Under the pieces are notes generated by a model. It was not told the origin of the DNA. It saw only the letters and a program-made list of their open reading frames with translations, and made no database searches. 64,000 nt of DNA from Peribacillus frigoritolerans (lineage in GTDB: Bacteria; Bacillota; Bacilli; Bacillales; DSM-1321): NCBI RefSeq assembly GCF_030676415.1, contig NZ_JAUUTW010000029.1, forward strand, positions 1 to 64,000, read 5' to 3'. Every line of letters starts with the position of its first letter. Within the stretch, counting starts at the first letter, position 1. This document shows positions 54,049-63,378 of the stretch, piece by piece. The position numbers were made by a program, and so were the translations under genes.

Positions 54049-54813
54049 CTACTTTCCTTTTAGGGGAATTTTTAGGGGGATTTCAAATGAAGTCCCATCC
54101 ACCAATAATTCATGAGACTCACCATCCGCTATATCATCGGTAGTGAATGAAAAGGAATCGAGCCGATCGAAGTTTTCCTCGGGATCAACCAATAAGCCAA
54201 TTGTGCCTTTTCTTGTTTCTCCTGGTTGGTAATCTGATCGACTTACTTTTTTTGTCCCGATTAAAGTATCCCCGGAATGGATGAAATTTTTAGAAGGCAC
54301 ATCATATGTAAGATCACCATTGAAAGTAACATTTTCCATGCTGAAGAACTGAAGTTCCTTCGAATCTTTATTCTCAACAGAATAAGTTATCTCTAGATAA
54401 GTAACCTCTTCATCAATATCCGTTTTAGACAACTCAGCCTGTTGATCAATCTCCTCCATGGATAAATCCTCTTTATAGTATATCGAATAGGCCTCTTCAA
54501 AACTCAATCCCATATAGGACTTGAGCTCATCCTTTACTTCATCTGTGAGTGAAGATAATTGAATCCTGCGGATATCCTTGATTGTGATGACCATGGGTGC
54601 CAATTCAAATGACTCATTAATAGACCTCGTTTCTAGCAATGTGAAGGTTCCCCAATTTTTTTGGCAAACCTTATCGCCGACTTTTTCAAGATGGGGCCCG
54701 CCATATTCCTGCACCTCAGGAATTTTGGATTCCTTGGCTTCCAAATTTTTCACTTTTTCAAATTTATCGCTCTCGAAATAATTGAAGGCAATCACACTTA
54801 AACAAATAAGCAA
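54049..54813 (-). CDS. Membrane-anchored protein of unknown function, start uncertain
   Basis: At least 254 residues. A hydrophobic segment at the N-terminus (LLLICLSVIAFNYF) is followed by a predicted extracellular region: PMVITIKDIRRIQLSS, then VTYLEITYSVENKDSKELQF and LIGTKKVSRSDYQPGETRKG, a pattern of beta strands like DUF4352-type or immunoglobulin-like proteins. The frame remains open upstream of this TTG to a TGA near 54862, reading RKRWIISTIVGLL, which is the expected start of a signal anchor. The good ribosome site AAGGAG there leads into an ATG in the wrong frame (MIYP, stop). Either an unusual start (ATC, ATA) or an indel is involved. Function unknown. Confidence 0.6.
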   Translation of the reverse strand: MLICLSVIAFNYFESDKFEKVKNLEAKESKIPEVQEYGGPHLEKVGDKVCQKNWGTFTLLETRSINESFELAPMVITIKDIRRIQLSSLTDEVKDELKSYMGLSFEEAYSIYYKEDLSMEEIDQQAELSKTDIDEEVTYLEITYSVENKDSKELQFFSMENVTFNGDLTYDVPSKNFIHSGDTLIGTKKVSRSDYQPGETRKGTIGLLVDPEENFDRLDSFSFTTDDIADGESHELLVDGTSFEIPLKIPLKGK

Positions 54814-54867
54814 TAATCCAACAATTGTTGATATGATCCATCTTTTACGGATATATCATCACTCCTT

Positions 54868-55552
54868 GTCTTAAACCTTTGATGTCAAATATAATATACC
54901 ATTTTTTTTGCAAATGAAGGAAAGGCGAGTACCTGAAGGCATCTTGTTATGCAATGGTACACATTAAGGCGTTCTCAATTAAAATGAAAAGAAAAAATAA
55001 ATGAATCAACCGATAGTGTCGACAAACTTAGCCCATTTTAAAAATTAAAAGAACGAAAGAATTAGCCGAAAAAACAGGAAACATTCCAAATGGGAAATCG
55101 AAGTAAAGATAGTCGGACAGGTGGCAAATTATTTGTCATCTGTCGTTTCATATATTTTATTAAAGGGAACTGACTTTACTATAATTCAGCTGCTCTTTCT
55201 TTGGGATATAGGAAGGTGAAGCAACGGACAGGAAGAGCTGGAAACATTGGGTATATCAGGGCATTCCAGTCTCCACTTTCTTTTGGAATGTGAGTGAATT
55301 TCTCAGTAATTGTACAAGCCATTTTTCAAAAATATCATATCTTGTTACGAAGAGAGAATCATAAGAAACTTGCGAGATACTTGGCATTTTTATGGATGAT
55401 AAATGTGTACTGTGGTCTGTTTTCAGAAAATAAATTCCAAGCCTAAACACAATCTTTTACTTATTATCGTCTCTTCTAAGTATTTATTGTTACAGCTCAC
55501 TGGAACCCAATCTCTCTAGTAGCATATTTTTAAAAAAGGAGACGTTTAGGGA
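54868..55552. other. Intergenic region without recognised features
   Basis: About 690 AT-rich bases between the membrane protein and the kinase-like gene. No ORF or repeat I can support. Small ORFs on both strands lack ribosome sites. Confidence 0.45.
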
Positions 55553-56128
55553 ATGTTGTGGCCTATTAACAATGGTAAGGAAAGGATACATCAGCCGAAT
55601 AAAAGTACAATGCTGTCCCGGCAAGAGATAAAAGCCATTGAGTCCTGGATATCTCAAATGGGGACATTCCAATTTTATAAAACCGCTGGACAAAAAATGT
55701 CTACTGCGAGAAAAACGCTAAAGTTCAAGTATAAAATCATTGGGCATGGATTTAACCGGGTCGTCTATGATTTAAATAATGGCTATATATTAAAAGTTGC
55801 ATTTTCAGAAGTAGGATTAATCAGCAATGCAAATGAAGCCTATATATATAATAACTGTAATGAGAAAGCCAAAAAGTATTTTTGTCCGGTTAAGGAGCAT
55901 GGGACGGGCTGGATTATCATGAAGAAGGTGGACACGAAAGTGCCATTTGCAATCAAGGAATATACGAAACTGATCAAATTGGAATTAAAATTCCTGAGGT
56001 ACGGTATTATACCAATTGATTTGCGTTTAGATAATGTCGGATATAACGAGAATGATGAAATGGTCGTCATAGATTATGGTCTATTCACCCTGGATCTCAA
56101 AAGCCCTGTTCTGCGATGGTTAGTTTGA
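55553..56128 (+). CDS. Minimal protein-kinase-like protein
   Basis: A 191-residue protein with a reduced protein-kinase fold. The Gly loop IIGHGFNRVVYDLNNG (about 62-77), likely ATP-binding Lys81 in YILKVAF and likely Glu in the next helix (NEAYIYN, about 95), then catalytic loop IDLRLDNVGYN (Asp156, Asn161) and the metal-binding DYG in VVIDYGLF (Asp174). The C-lobe ends soon after, so only the active-site core remains, as in small bacterial Rio/YrzF-like kinases. Start: ATG after AAAAAAGGAGACGTTTAGGGA. No partner genes; the substrate is unknown. Confidence 0.7.
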   Translation: MLWPINNGKERIHQPNKSTMLSRQEIKAIESWISQMGTFQFYKTAGQKMSTARKTLKFKYKIIGHGFNRVVYDLNNGYILKVAFSEVGLISNANEAYIYNNCNEKAKKYFCPVKEHGTGWIIMKKVDTKVPFAIKEYTKLIKLELKFLRYGIIPIDLRLDNVGYNENDEMVVIDYGLFTLDLKSPVLRWLV

Positions 56129-56290
56129 TGACGGGTCTTTCCAAAGAAAATATATAATGGAGATTACAATGAAGTGATTAGGCGAAGCGGTGAATCTTGT
56201 GAGCCGTTCTTCAGAGTTCTTTAATTCCTAGAAATAAGTTTATCTAATTGCAACTGGTGAAGAGATATTATCGAATGATCTAAATGAAAG

Positions 56291-56331
56291 AAGCATGTTA
56301 CGAAGGGCTTTTTTAGTGCAACATGCTTTTT
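56291..56331. terminator. Bidirectional terminator
   Basis: AAGCATGTT pairs with AACATGCTT around a 22-base loop, followed by TTTTC. Serves the kinase-like gene and the convergent thioesterase gene. Confidence 0.7.
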
Positions 56332-56337
56332 CTCGGT

Positions 56338-56754
56338 TTAAAGTACCATAACTGATGACACAACGCTTGCCACTTTTTTATCATTTTGAAATAAATCTGC
56401 GAGTACATAAGCTGTTTTTTTTCCGATTCGGTCTACTTTTGCTTCAACCTGTACGTCTCCCAATCTTACTGGTCGATGGAAGGTGGTATGTAAATCTATG
56501 GATGCGAAGGATTGGCCGATACTTAATTTAGATGATATCGCATAAGCCATTATAATATCTGCTGCAGATGTGACAAATCCACCCATAGCAACACCATTTC
56601 CGTTGATGAATTTTTCATCTACTTTCCATACTCCCCTTGCAATTCCATCCTGGGCATAATTAGCTTCAATCTGTAACGTTAGATCACAATTCGGAGGTTG
56701 TTTCCCCTCCGTTATAACTTGTAAAAGCTCGTGTCCTTTAAATGATTCCCCCAT
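56338..56754 (-). CDS. Hotdog-fold thioesterase, PaaI-like
   Basis: A 138-residue hotdog protein: VDEKFINGNGVAMGGFVTSA, ADIIMAYAISSKLSIGQSFA, then IDLHTTFHRPVRLGDVQVEA and VASVVSSVMVL. The NGxGVAMGGFV turn corresponds to the family catalytic helix start. It probably hydrolyses acyl-CoA. Start: ATG at 56754 after AAGGAGGGCATTTTA; the longer upstream frame has no hotdog sequence and is not used. It is a single-gene unit, separate from the acyl-CoA cluster at 45-54 kb. Confidence 0.85.
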   Translation of the reverse strand: MGESFKGHELLQVITEGKQPPNCDLTLQIEANYAQDGIARGVWKVDEKFINGNGVAMGGFVTSAADIIMAYAISSKLSIGQSFASIDLHTTFHRPVRLGDVQVEAKVDRIGKKTAYVLADLFQNDKKVASVVSSVMVL

Positions 56755-56887
56755 TAAAATGCCCTCCTTGAATAAGTTGAAACTACAGAATATTCTAACA
56801 TATATCTTGATTTCAATGAAGTTGTTGATTTTACAAATAAAGTAATTAGAGACTTGAACCAAGAAATGTTTTTTGGTGGTGGACTTG

Positions 56888-56947
56888 ATTTCCACTCCAG
56901 GTACTCGCTTTCCGCGGGCGGTCTCGCACCTTCCGTTCCAATCAACT
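56888..56947. repeat. Bacillus-type intergenic repeat, shortened copy
   Basis: TCCACTCCAGGTACTCGCTT, then TCCGCGGGCGGTCTCGCACC and TTCCGTTCCAATCAACTGG. This is the pattern of a GC-rich palindromic element common in Bacillus and related genomes (two ends, CACTCCAGGxxCTCGCTTTCC and CCAATCAACTGG, normally about 100 bases apart); the middle is deleted here. Two further copies, in the opposite sense, follow at 57001 and 57231. Confidence 0.6.
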
Positions 56948-57000
56948 GGAACGTTTTTTATAAAAACTGCAGGCTGGTCTATTCCGAACAAGATGTTTTC

Positions 57001-57126
57001 TTACTATAATCCTTAATGGATTGAAGAAATTTGCGACACTCCTGCCGAAAAACTGGCTAGCCTAGACCCCACAGACGCTTGCGTCGAGGAGGCTTGGCAG
57101 GCAGTCGGCGGAAAGGGAGCGGATTT
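57001..57126. repeat. Repeat element, copy 1 of a 126-bp pair
   Basis: Starts TTACTATAATCCTTAATGGA and ends GGCGGAAAGGGAGCGGATTT; the centre has GCGACACTCCTGCCG and GACGCTTGCGTCGAGGAGGC, of the same type as the GC-rich Bacillus element. Nearly identical to 57231-57356, exactly 230 bases downstream. Confidence 0.8.
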
Positions 57127-57230
57127 TAGAAATCAAAGGGAACGTTTATAAAAGAAAACACTGTAGGCAAATGGCTTTTCTTCGAATTTGTCTACAATTG
57201 GAGGTTCGGACGATCTTATCCTATGTTTTT

Positions 57231-57356
57231 TTACTATAATCCTTAATGGATTGAAGAAATTTGCGACACTCCTGCCGAATAACTGGCTAGTCAAGACACC
57301 GCAGACGCTTGCTTTGATGAGGCTTGGCAGACAGTCGGCGGAAAGGGAGCGGATTT
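57231..57356. repeat. Repeat element, copy 2 of a 126-bp pair
   Basis: Same length and sequence as 57001-57126 except for about a dozen substitutions, mostly in the central GCTTGC hairpin. The conserved ends and the divergent middle suggest two insertions or one old tandem duplication of 230 bp. Confidence 0.8.
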
Positions 57357-57549
57357 CCTCAATCAAGGGCGGGAATATAAAAAACAGTAGGCATATTTGC
57401 TTACTGAAATTTGAAGTTGGTAATTATCAAAAAAATCAAAAATCTCCTTCTTTTTCTAATTAAATTGTGATAGTGTTTAAAACAAAGAAGTATCACCTTC
57501 ATCATTTTCTTAAAAAGAAGTATTTAATTCATCAGAAAGGAGTGATATC

Positions 57550-58404
57550 GTGGAACATCTTCCATTTAAATTATTAGTGAAAGAAAAATTTGACCATCTA
57601 TCGGCAGGTCAAAAAAAAGTTGCCGCTTACCTGATTGAAAATTTGGATGAAGCCGCATTTAAAACGGCATTTCAAATTGGTCGGGAAGCGGAGGTCAGTG
57701 AAACGACGGTCATTCGGTTTTCCTATTCATTAGGATTTGAAGGGTTTAGTAAAATGCAGGCCAGGATTCAAAAACAGCTGCTGCACCAAAATCAAATAGA
57801 CATATCCAATAGTGATTCCATTATCCGCATTGACGACAAGCAAGATCCATTTACCAAAGTGATAGAAAACGAAGTTCATATTTTAAGACATCTATTAGAT
57901 CATACGAACGTTCAGGATATATGGAAAGCAGTCGATGTCTTGATCCAGGCTGACCAAATATTAATTGCAGGGCATCGGATTTCCCATGCCGCCGCCTATT
58001 GGTTCTCCTATACGCTAAGTTCATTAAGGGAAAATGTAAGTTTATGTTCACCAACAGGTGACTTCTATGAAAAGTTTTGTAATCTCACGAACAAGTCTGC
58101 AGTAGTTGTTTTTTCCTTTCCAAGATATGCGAATGAAACATTAAAAGTTGCTGAGTGTGCCAAAGAACAAGGAGTTTGTTTAATTTCAGTTACAGACCGT
58201 CTCCTGTCACCTGTTGGCCGCATCTCTGATATTGCACTGACCACTGAAGAAAACGCAGAAACCGGAACCAATTCAATCGCTTCCGTCATTAGCTTATTGG
58301 ACTTGGTTATTGCAGGCATACATCAAAAAGACGCAAAACGGATATATACCCATCAGCAAAAATTGGAAAGGCTATATTCAAGTTATGAAGTGTTTAATGA
58401 ATGA
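57550..58404 (+). CDS. MurR/RpiR-family regulator
   Basis: A 284-residue regulator. The N-terminal HTH_6 domain: LSAGQKKVAAYLIENLDEAA and VSETTVIRFSYSLGFEGFSK (about 40-60). The C-terminal SIS domain (about 120-270): ADQILIAGHRISHAAAYWFS and VVVFSFPRYANETLKVAECA, which binds a sugar phosphate or other small molecule. Start: GTG at 57550 after AGAAAGGAGTGATATC. It starts the D-amino acid conversion operon and probably controls it; 45 bases to the next gene. Typical members respond to phosphosugars, but here the linked genes suggest an amino-acid-derived signal; this is inference. Confidence 0.9.
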   Translation: MEHLPFKLLVKEKFDHLSAGQKKVAAYLIENLDEAAFKTAFQIGREAEVSETTVIRFSYSLGFEGFSKMQARIQKQLLHQNQIDISNSDSIIRIDDKQDPFTKVIENEVHILRHLLDHTNVQDIWKAVDVLIQADQILIAGHRISHAAAYWFSYTLSSLRENVSLCSPTGDFYEKFCNLTNKSAVVVFSFPRYANETLKVAECAKEQGVCLISVTDRLLSPVGRISDIALTTEENAETGTNSIASVISLLDLVIAGIHQKDAKRIYTHQQKLERLYSSYEVFNE

Positions 58405-58449
58405 GTTTTAATAAAGTTAAAATTCATGTAAAGGAGGAGGTGCATCATT

Positions 58450-59580
58450 ATGAACCCGATTCAATATATTGATCAGCATCAAGAATCATTGATAAAGTCC
58501 TACAATGACCTGCATTCTTTGGCTGAGCCAAGCTGGCAGGAGGAAAGAACGTCTTGCTATATATTAAAATGTCTTAGGAAAGCGGGACTAACCGTAAAAA
58601 CATTTCACAGCCATTATGGAATCATTGCCGAGATTCCAGGCATCTCAAAAAAGGTTGTGGCATTAAGGGCTGATATGGATGCGCTTGTTCAGGAAGTAGA
58701 TGGAGTTGTAAAGGCCAATCATTCATGTGGACATGACGCACATAGCACAATGGTTTTATATACAGCATTGGCCATTGCCTCCAGCGGAATCAGGCCTAAA
58801 CACACTCTCCGATTCATATTTCAGCCTGCGGAAGAAAAAGGGGAAGGCGCTCTTCAAATGATCAATGATGGTGCATTGGAGAATGTTACATATTTATTCG
58901 GGGTACATGTAAGACCCAGTGCGGAGGTTCCTTATATGAAAGCTTCCCCCGTCATTGTCCATGGCTCTGCCGAAACAATAAGGGGAACAATCAAAGGTAT
59001 TCAGGCCCATGCATCCCGTCCGGAAGATGGAATAAATGTCATCGAGGCAGCAGCTTTGCTTGTCCAAAAATTACAGCAGATTAATCTGGAAACCGAAACT
59101 CCTTATTCCATCAAAATGACTCAATTTGAAACAAACAACAAAGCATCAAACGTTATCCCGGAAACAGCTGTCTTTGCAATTGATGCCAGAGCTCAGTCAA
59201 ATGATGTAATGAATGAACTAAATCGCTTAACAAAGGATGCTATTGACCAGACAATGGAACAAACTGAAACATCCATCTCCTGGACTGCGGAAGAATTCGT
59301 CCCAGCTGCGAGCTTGCATGAAAAAGCCATAAAGCTGGCTGAGGTCGCAATAGGAGATATCATTGGGACGGAGAATGTCGTTCCAGTCTGTGTTTCTCAA
59401 GGAGGAGAGGATTTTCATTTTTATACAGCCCAAAATCCTGATATAACAGCAACCATGATAGGGTTAGGCTGCGATTTAACGCCTGGTCTGCACCATCCGG
59501 ATATGAAGTTTAATTTACAAGCACTTATTTATGGAACGAAAATTTTAATTAACACAGTAATGATGGCGGCAGAAGAATAG
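58450..59580 (+). CDS. M20-family amidohydrolase, candidate N-succinyl-L-amino acid hydrolase
   Basis: A 376-residue M20D peptidase. Metal ligands: RADMDALVQEV (about 79) and HSCGHDAHSTMVL (about 92-104), the EEKGEGALQM Glu (about 128), HVRPSAEV and near the end GGEDFHFY. The inserted dimerisation domain (about 175-285, ETIRGTIKGIQAHASRPEDG) is present. M20D enzymes split N-acyl groups from amino acids. Next to a GNAT, an enolase-superfamily racemase and a permease it fits the last step, hydrolysis of N-succinyl-L-amino acids, of the pathway described in Geobacillus. Start: ATG after AGGAGGAGGTGCATCATT. The exact acyl group is not shown. Confidence 0.9.
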   Translation: MNPIQYIDQHQESLIKSYNDLHSLAEPSWQEERTSCYILKCLRKAGLTVKTFHSHYGIIAEIPGISKKVVALRADMDALVQEVDGVVKANHSCGHDAHSTMVLYTALAIASSGIRPKHTLRFIFQPAEEKGEGALQMINDGALENVTYLFGVHVRPSAEVPYMKASPVIVHGSAETIRGTIKGIQAHASRPEDGINVIEAAALLVQKLQQINLETETPYSIKMTQFETNNKASNVIPETAVFAIDARAQSNDVMNELNRLTKDAIDQTMEQTETSISWTAEEFVPAASLHEKAIKLAEVAIGDIIGTENVVPVCVSQGGEDFHFYTAQNPDITATMIGLGCDLTPGLHHPDMKFNLQALIYGTKILINTVMMAAEE

Positions 59581-59617
59581 AATTTTTTTCGATAAAAATC
59601 TACTGAAGGGGTGTTTT

Positions 59618-61099
59618 ATGGAAAATACCGCACAAACATCACAAACCGGTGGCCAAGGAGCTACTCAGAAACAACTGGAGCGCAAGCTCAAACCAAGGCA
59701 TCTTTCCATGATTGCAATCGGCGGAACCATTGGAACGGGACTATTTTTAGCAAGCGGTTCCATTATTCATACTGCGGGTCCTGGAGGAGCTGTAGCTGCC
59801 TATATAATAGCCGGAATCATGGTTTACTTTCTGATGACAAGCTTAGCCGAAATGGCTGCCCTTATTCCTATTACAGGCTCTTTCAGTACCTATACATCAA
59901 GGTTTGTCGATCCGGCTTTAGGATTTGCGATCGGATGGAACTATTGGTATAACAATGCAATCGTAGTCGCTCTGGAATTAGCAGCTTCCTCCCTGATTAT
60001 GAAATATTGGCTGCCTTCTGTTCCGGGCATCATTTGGAGTGCATTATTTCTTGCACTCATATTTGGCCTGAATATTTTATCGGTAAAAGGATATGGAGAA
60101 TCAGAATTCTGGTTTGCCATTATAAAGGTTTTGACAATTATCATTTTTATAGCAGTAGGATTATTAATGATAATAGGAATCATGGGAGGGGATGCAGTAG
60201 GTTTTGAAAATATCACCAAAGGAGAGGCACCGTTTAGAGGAGGCTTTTTGTCTATTATAAGTGTCTTTATGGTGGTCGGATTTGCCTTTCAAGGCACCGA
60301 GTTAGTAGGGATTGCGGCCGGCGAGAGTGAAAACCCGAGGGAAAATATACCAAAGGCCATTAAGCAAATCTTCTGGAGACTGCTCTTGTTTTATGTATTG
60401 GCGATAATTGTGATTGGATTTTTAATAAGCTATAATGATCCGCGTTTGTTAAGCTCGGATATTGAAGATATTGCGGTAAGTCCCTTCACTCTAGTTTTTC
60501 AAAACGCTGGGCTTGCCATCGCTGCCTCCGTTATGAATGTGGTCATTCTTACTTCCGTTCTTTCTGCAGGCAATTCGGCCATGTACGGAGCTTCTCGCGT
60601 GCTTTGGGTGCTGGCGAAAGAAGGCAAAGCCCCTTCGTTTCTAAAAAAAGTGAATGCAGGCGGCATTCCAGTGAACGCTGTGTACTTTTCTACCATCGTT
60701 GGAATGGCAGCTTTCCTGACCTCTCTTTTCGGTGAAGGCACAATTTATACTTGGTTATTGAATGCTGCAGGATTATCCGGTTTTTTATCCTGGTTAGGAA
60801 TTTCGATTACACATTATCGTTTCCGGAAGGCATATATTGCACAAGGAAGAGATTTGAAAGATTTGCCTTATGTATCAAAATGGTATCCATTCGGTCCGAT
60901 ATTAGCCACACTTTTATGTGTTACGGCTATACTGGGACAAAATTACTCTGCATTTTTCGGTTCTGAGATTGACTGGTATGGAATTTTAATTTCTTATATC
61001 GGGCTTCCTTTATTTTTCCTAGCTTTTCTAGGTTATAAAATCGTAAAGAGAACAAAAATGACTCCATTGCAAGAGGCCGATTTCAGTAAAGTGGAATAA
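59618..61099 (+). CDS. Amino acid permease, APC family
   Basis: A 493-residue permease of the AAT/LysP type with 12 membrane segments. LKPRHLSMIAIGGTIGTGLF (segment 1, with the GTIGTG binding motif) and FQGTELVGIAAGESENPREN (segment 6 and the ESxNP loop) are family signatures, as are the C-terminal YPFGPILATLLCVTA and paired Lys/Thr tail. It imports amino acids by proton symport; this family includes lysine, histidine and aromatic permeases. In this operon it would supply D- or L-amino acids for the GNAT/racemase route. Start: ATG after GAAGGGGTGTTTT. Confidence 0.93.
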   Translation: MENTAQTSQTGGQGATQKQLERKLKPRHLSMIAIGGTIGTGLFLASGSIIHTAGPGGAVAAYIIAGIMVYFLMTSLAEMAALIPITGSFSTYTSRFVDPALGFAIGWNYWYNNAIVVALELAASSLIMKYWLPSVPGIIWSALFLALIFGLNILSVKGYGESEFWFAIIKVLTIIIFIAVGLLMIIGIMGGDAVGFENITKGEAPFRGGFLSIISVFMVVGFAFQGTELVGIAAGESENPRENIPKAIKQIFWRLLLFYVLAIIVIGFLISYNDPRLLSSDIEDIAVSPFTLVFQNAGLAIAASVMNVVILTSVLSAGNSAMYGASRVLWVLAKEGKAPSFLKKVNAGGIPVNAVYFSTIVGMAAFLTSLFGEGTIYTWLLNAAGLSGFLSWLGISITHYRFRKAYIAQGRDLKDLPYVSKWYPFGPILATLLCVTAILGQNYSAFFGSEIDWYGILISYIGLPLFFLAFLGYKIVKRTKMTPLQEADFSKVE

Positions 61100-61255
61100 C
61101 CTCTTTTGTAAAAAAGCAGGAAAGTATTTCATATTAAGAAAGACCATTTAAATGATAGCTCCAGTGCCTAGTAACGACAAGCCGTCACTGTGGACTAACT
61201 TGTCATCTTATGTTGGGTCGATCAAGGCACTTGTGCTATTCCTAGGAGGTTGACC

Positions 61256-62086
61256 ATGACGAAAACACAGGAAATTGTAATTCGTTCTCTTCATAGAATT
61301 GAAGAGTTAGAGGAAGTTAGAAAGCTAGAGTCCAGCATTTGGGGAGAATCCGACTCAATCCCCTCACACCAAACCATAACAGCCGTGAAAAACGGTGGTT
61401 TGGTTATAGGAGCTTATTGCGGAGGGAAGCTGATTGGATTTCAATACAGCTTTCCGGGATTCAATGGGCAATCAGCCTACCTTTGTTCACACATACTAGG
61501 AATAGACGAGCAATTTCGCAACAAAGGTATAGGGGAGAAGTTAAAGTTAGCACAACGTGAGGAAGCGATAAAGCTAGGCTATTCCCTTATTACTTGGACA
61601 TACGATCCATTAGAAAGTGTTAATGGGTACTTAAATATAGCCAAGCTTGGTGGGGTATGTTCCACATATATTGCAAACTGCTATGGTGAAATGGAAGATC
61701 TTTTAAACAGTGGAATTCCTTCTGACCGCTTTCTTGTCGAATGGCATATTGGTAAAAAAGATACAACGGATTTTAGTGGACAGGGGATACCGCTGGACTT
61801 TGTGATAGAAAACTCGCTTATTCAATGGGATACCATTGAAAAGGGAGTGCCTGTTCCTACTTTCACCCTTCCGCTGCCTAAACAAGAATGTGATACAGCT
61901 TTTGTGGCCATTCCTAAGGACATCCGAACAATAAGAGTCACAAATATTCAAGCGGCCAATGAATGGCGAATGAAAACCAGGGACATTTTTACCGATTTAT
62001 TTAAGCAGGGATGGCAGGTAACAGATTTTATAAAGAATTCCATGACAGAAATTCCCCTTCAATTTTATATGCTAACAAGGAAATGA
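61256..62086 (+). CDS. GNAT-family N-acyltransferase, candidate D-amino acid N-succinyltransferase
   Basis: A 276-residue GNAT protein, larger than a plain GNAT. The acyl-CoA site is LGIDEQFRNKGIGEKLKLAQ (motif A with RNKGIG, about 82-101). The C-terminal half (AANEWRMKTRDIFTDLFKQG, TEIPLQFYML) is family-specific. It sits one gene before the racemase and belongs to the same operon as the M20 enzyme. In the Geobacillus system a GNAT transfers succinyl from succinyl-CoA to D-amino acids; the similarity by layout supports the same role here. Start: ATG at 61256 after TAGGAGGTTGACC. The acyl donor is inferred. Confidence 0.82.
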   Translation: MTKTQEIVIRSLHRIEELEEVRKLESSIWGESDSIPSHQTITAVKNGGLVIGAYCGGKLIGFQYSFPGFNGQSAYLCSHILGIDEQFRNKGIGEKLKLAQREEAIKLGYSLITWTYDPLESVNGYLNIAKLGGVCSTYIANCYGEMEDLLNSGIPSDRFLVEWHIGKKDTTDFSGQGIPLDFVIENSLIQWDTIEKGVPVPTFTLPLPKQECDTAFVAIPKDIRTIRVTNIQAANEWRMKTRDIFTDLFKQGWQVTDFIKNSMTEIPLQFYMLTRK

Positions 62087-62200
62087 ACTAATAAGGATTT
62101 ATATAAAGTTTAGTAATTTCAGGCTGCTGGCAGCCTATTTAATGAAAAATTGGTAAGACTGTGTCTTTTAACAGTTTTATCACAAAAGGAGAATTTCCAA

Positions 62201-63316
62201 GTGAAAATTAAACAAGTTATACTAAGGCATCTTAAGCTTGACTTGCTTGAACCTTTTACAACTAGCTTTGGGACGGAATACAATAGGGATTTTATCCTTG
62301 TAGAAGCCAAAAGCGATGATGGCATTTCCGGTTGGGCTGAATCGGTTGCGATGCTCGACCCTCTGTATAATGAAGAGACCTTAAAAACAAACTGGCATAT
62401 ACTCGAGGATTATCTCATTCCAATTATTCTTAAAAATGAAATCAAACATCCGGATGAACTCTCTGAAAAATATTTCACCCATATTCGCGGCAATTATATG
62501 GCAAAAGCCGCTTTGGAGGGTGCTGTATGGGACTTGTATGCGAAAAAGCAAAATGCTTCTCTCTCGAGTGTGTTAGGTGGAACAAAAAAGAAAATTGAAG
62601 TGGGGGTAAGCATCGGAATAAAGGACTCGATCGATTCGACTCTAGATATGATTGAAACTCGTCTCGGTGAAGGCTATAAACGTTTTAAACTTAAAATCAA
62701 ACCGGGCTGGGATGTTGAATTAATAGACAAGGTCCGAAAAGTATATCCTGAAATCCCGCTCATGGCAGATGCAAATTCTGCTTATACATTACAAGATATA
62801 GACCGGTTATCCGCCTTGGATGATTTTAATTTAATGATGATTGAACAGCCGCTTGCCTATAATGATATCATTGACCATGCAGATTTACAGTCAAGGTTAA
62901 AAACACCTATTTGCCTGGATGAAAGCATTCACTCATTAGAGGATGCAAGGAAAGCTATTAAATTAGGCAGCTGTAAAATTATTAATATTAAGATTGGCCG
63001 TGTCGGAGGTTTGACTGAATCCAAGAAAATCCATGATTTATGTCTTGAACATGAAATTCCGCTATGGTGTGGGGGGATGCTGGAATCAGGCATTGGAAGA
63101 GCTCATAATATTGCAATCACTTCACTGCCGAACTTTACTCTTCCTGGAGATACCGCAGCTTCCTCCCTCTATTGGGCAGAAGATATTACTGACCCTGAAG
63201 TTACAGTGGAAAACGGAATAATCGTGGTTCCAGAATTGCCCGGAATTGGCTATGAACCAAGCATGGAAAAAATCAATAAGTATACAATACACAGTCAAAC
63301 CTATCATCTAAGTTAG
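62201..63316 (+). CDS. Enolase-superfamily N-acyl/N-succinyl amino acid racemase (MenC-like)
   Basis: A 371-residue enolase-superfamily enzyme of the NSAR/OSBS subgroup. The capping domain (1-100: [20 protein letters not shown]) and barrel motifs are complete: Lys-x-Lys in FKLKIKPGW (about 163-165), Asp in MADANSAY, Glu in IEQPLAYND, Asp in CLDESIHS and the opposing Lys in [11 protein letters not shown]. It interconverts N-succinyl-D and -L amino acids by 1,1-proton transfer. Because the menaquinone genes are not here, the operon context favours the racemase over OSBS. Start: GTG at 62201 after AAAAGGAGAATTTCCAA; the upstream 17-codon extension is not conserved. Last gene before the terminator. 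Confidence 0.9.
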   Translation: MKIKQVILRHLKLDLLEPFTTSFGTEYNRDFILVEAKSDDGISGWAESVAMLDPLYNEETLKTNWHILEDYLIPIILKNEIKHPDELSEKYFTHIRGNYMAKAALEGAVWDLYAKKQNASLSSVLGGTKKKIEVGVSIGIKDSIDSTLDMIETRLGEGYKRFKLKIKPGWDVELIDKVRKVYPEIPLMADANSAYTLQDIDRLSALDDFNLMMIEQPLAYNDIIDHADLQSRLKTPICLDESIHSLEDARKAIKLGSCKIINIKIGRVGGLTESKKIHDLCLEHEIPLWCGGMLESGIGRAHNIAITSLPNFTLPGDTAASSLYWAEDITDPEVTVENGIIVVPELPGIGYEPSMEKINKYTIHSQTYHLS

Positions 63317-63378
63317 AATGTTGATAGAAACGCCTAGGGTAGTTCCTTCCTACAACATCTATTTTCCTTACATAATGG

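Noticed and set aside
57188-57463. ORF of 91 codons through the second repeat copy
   Set aside because: It is produced by the repeat element, has no ribosome site and no family pattern.
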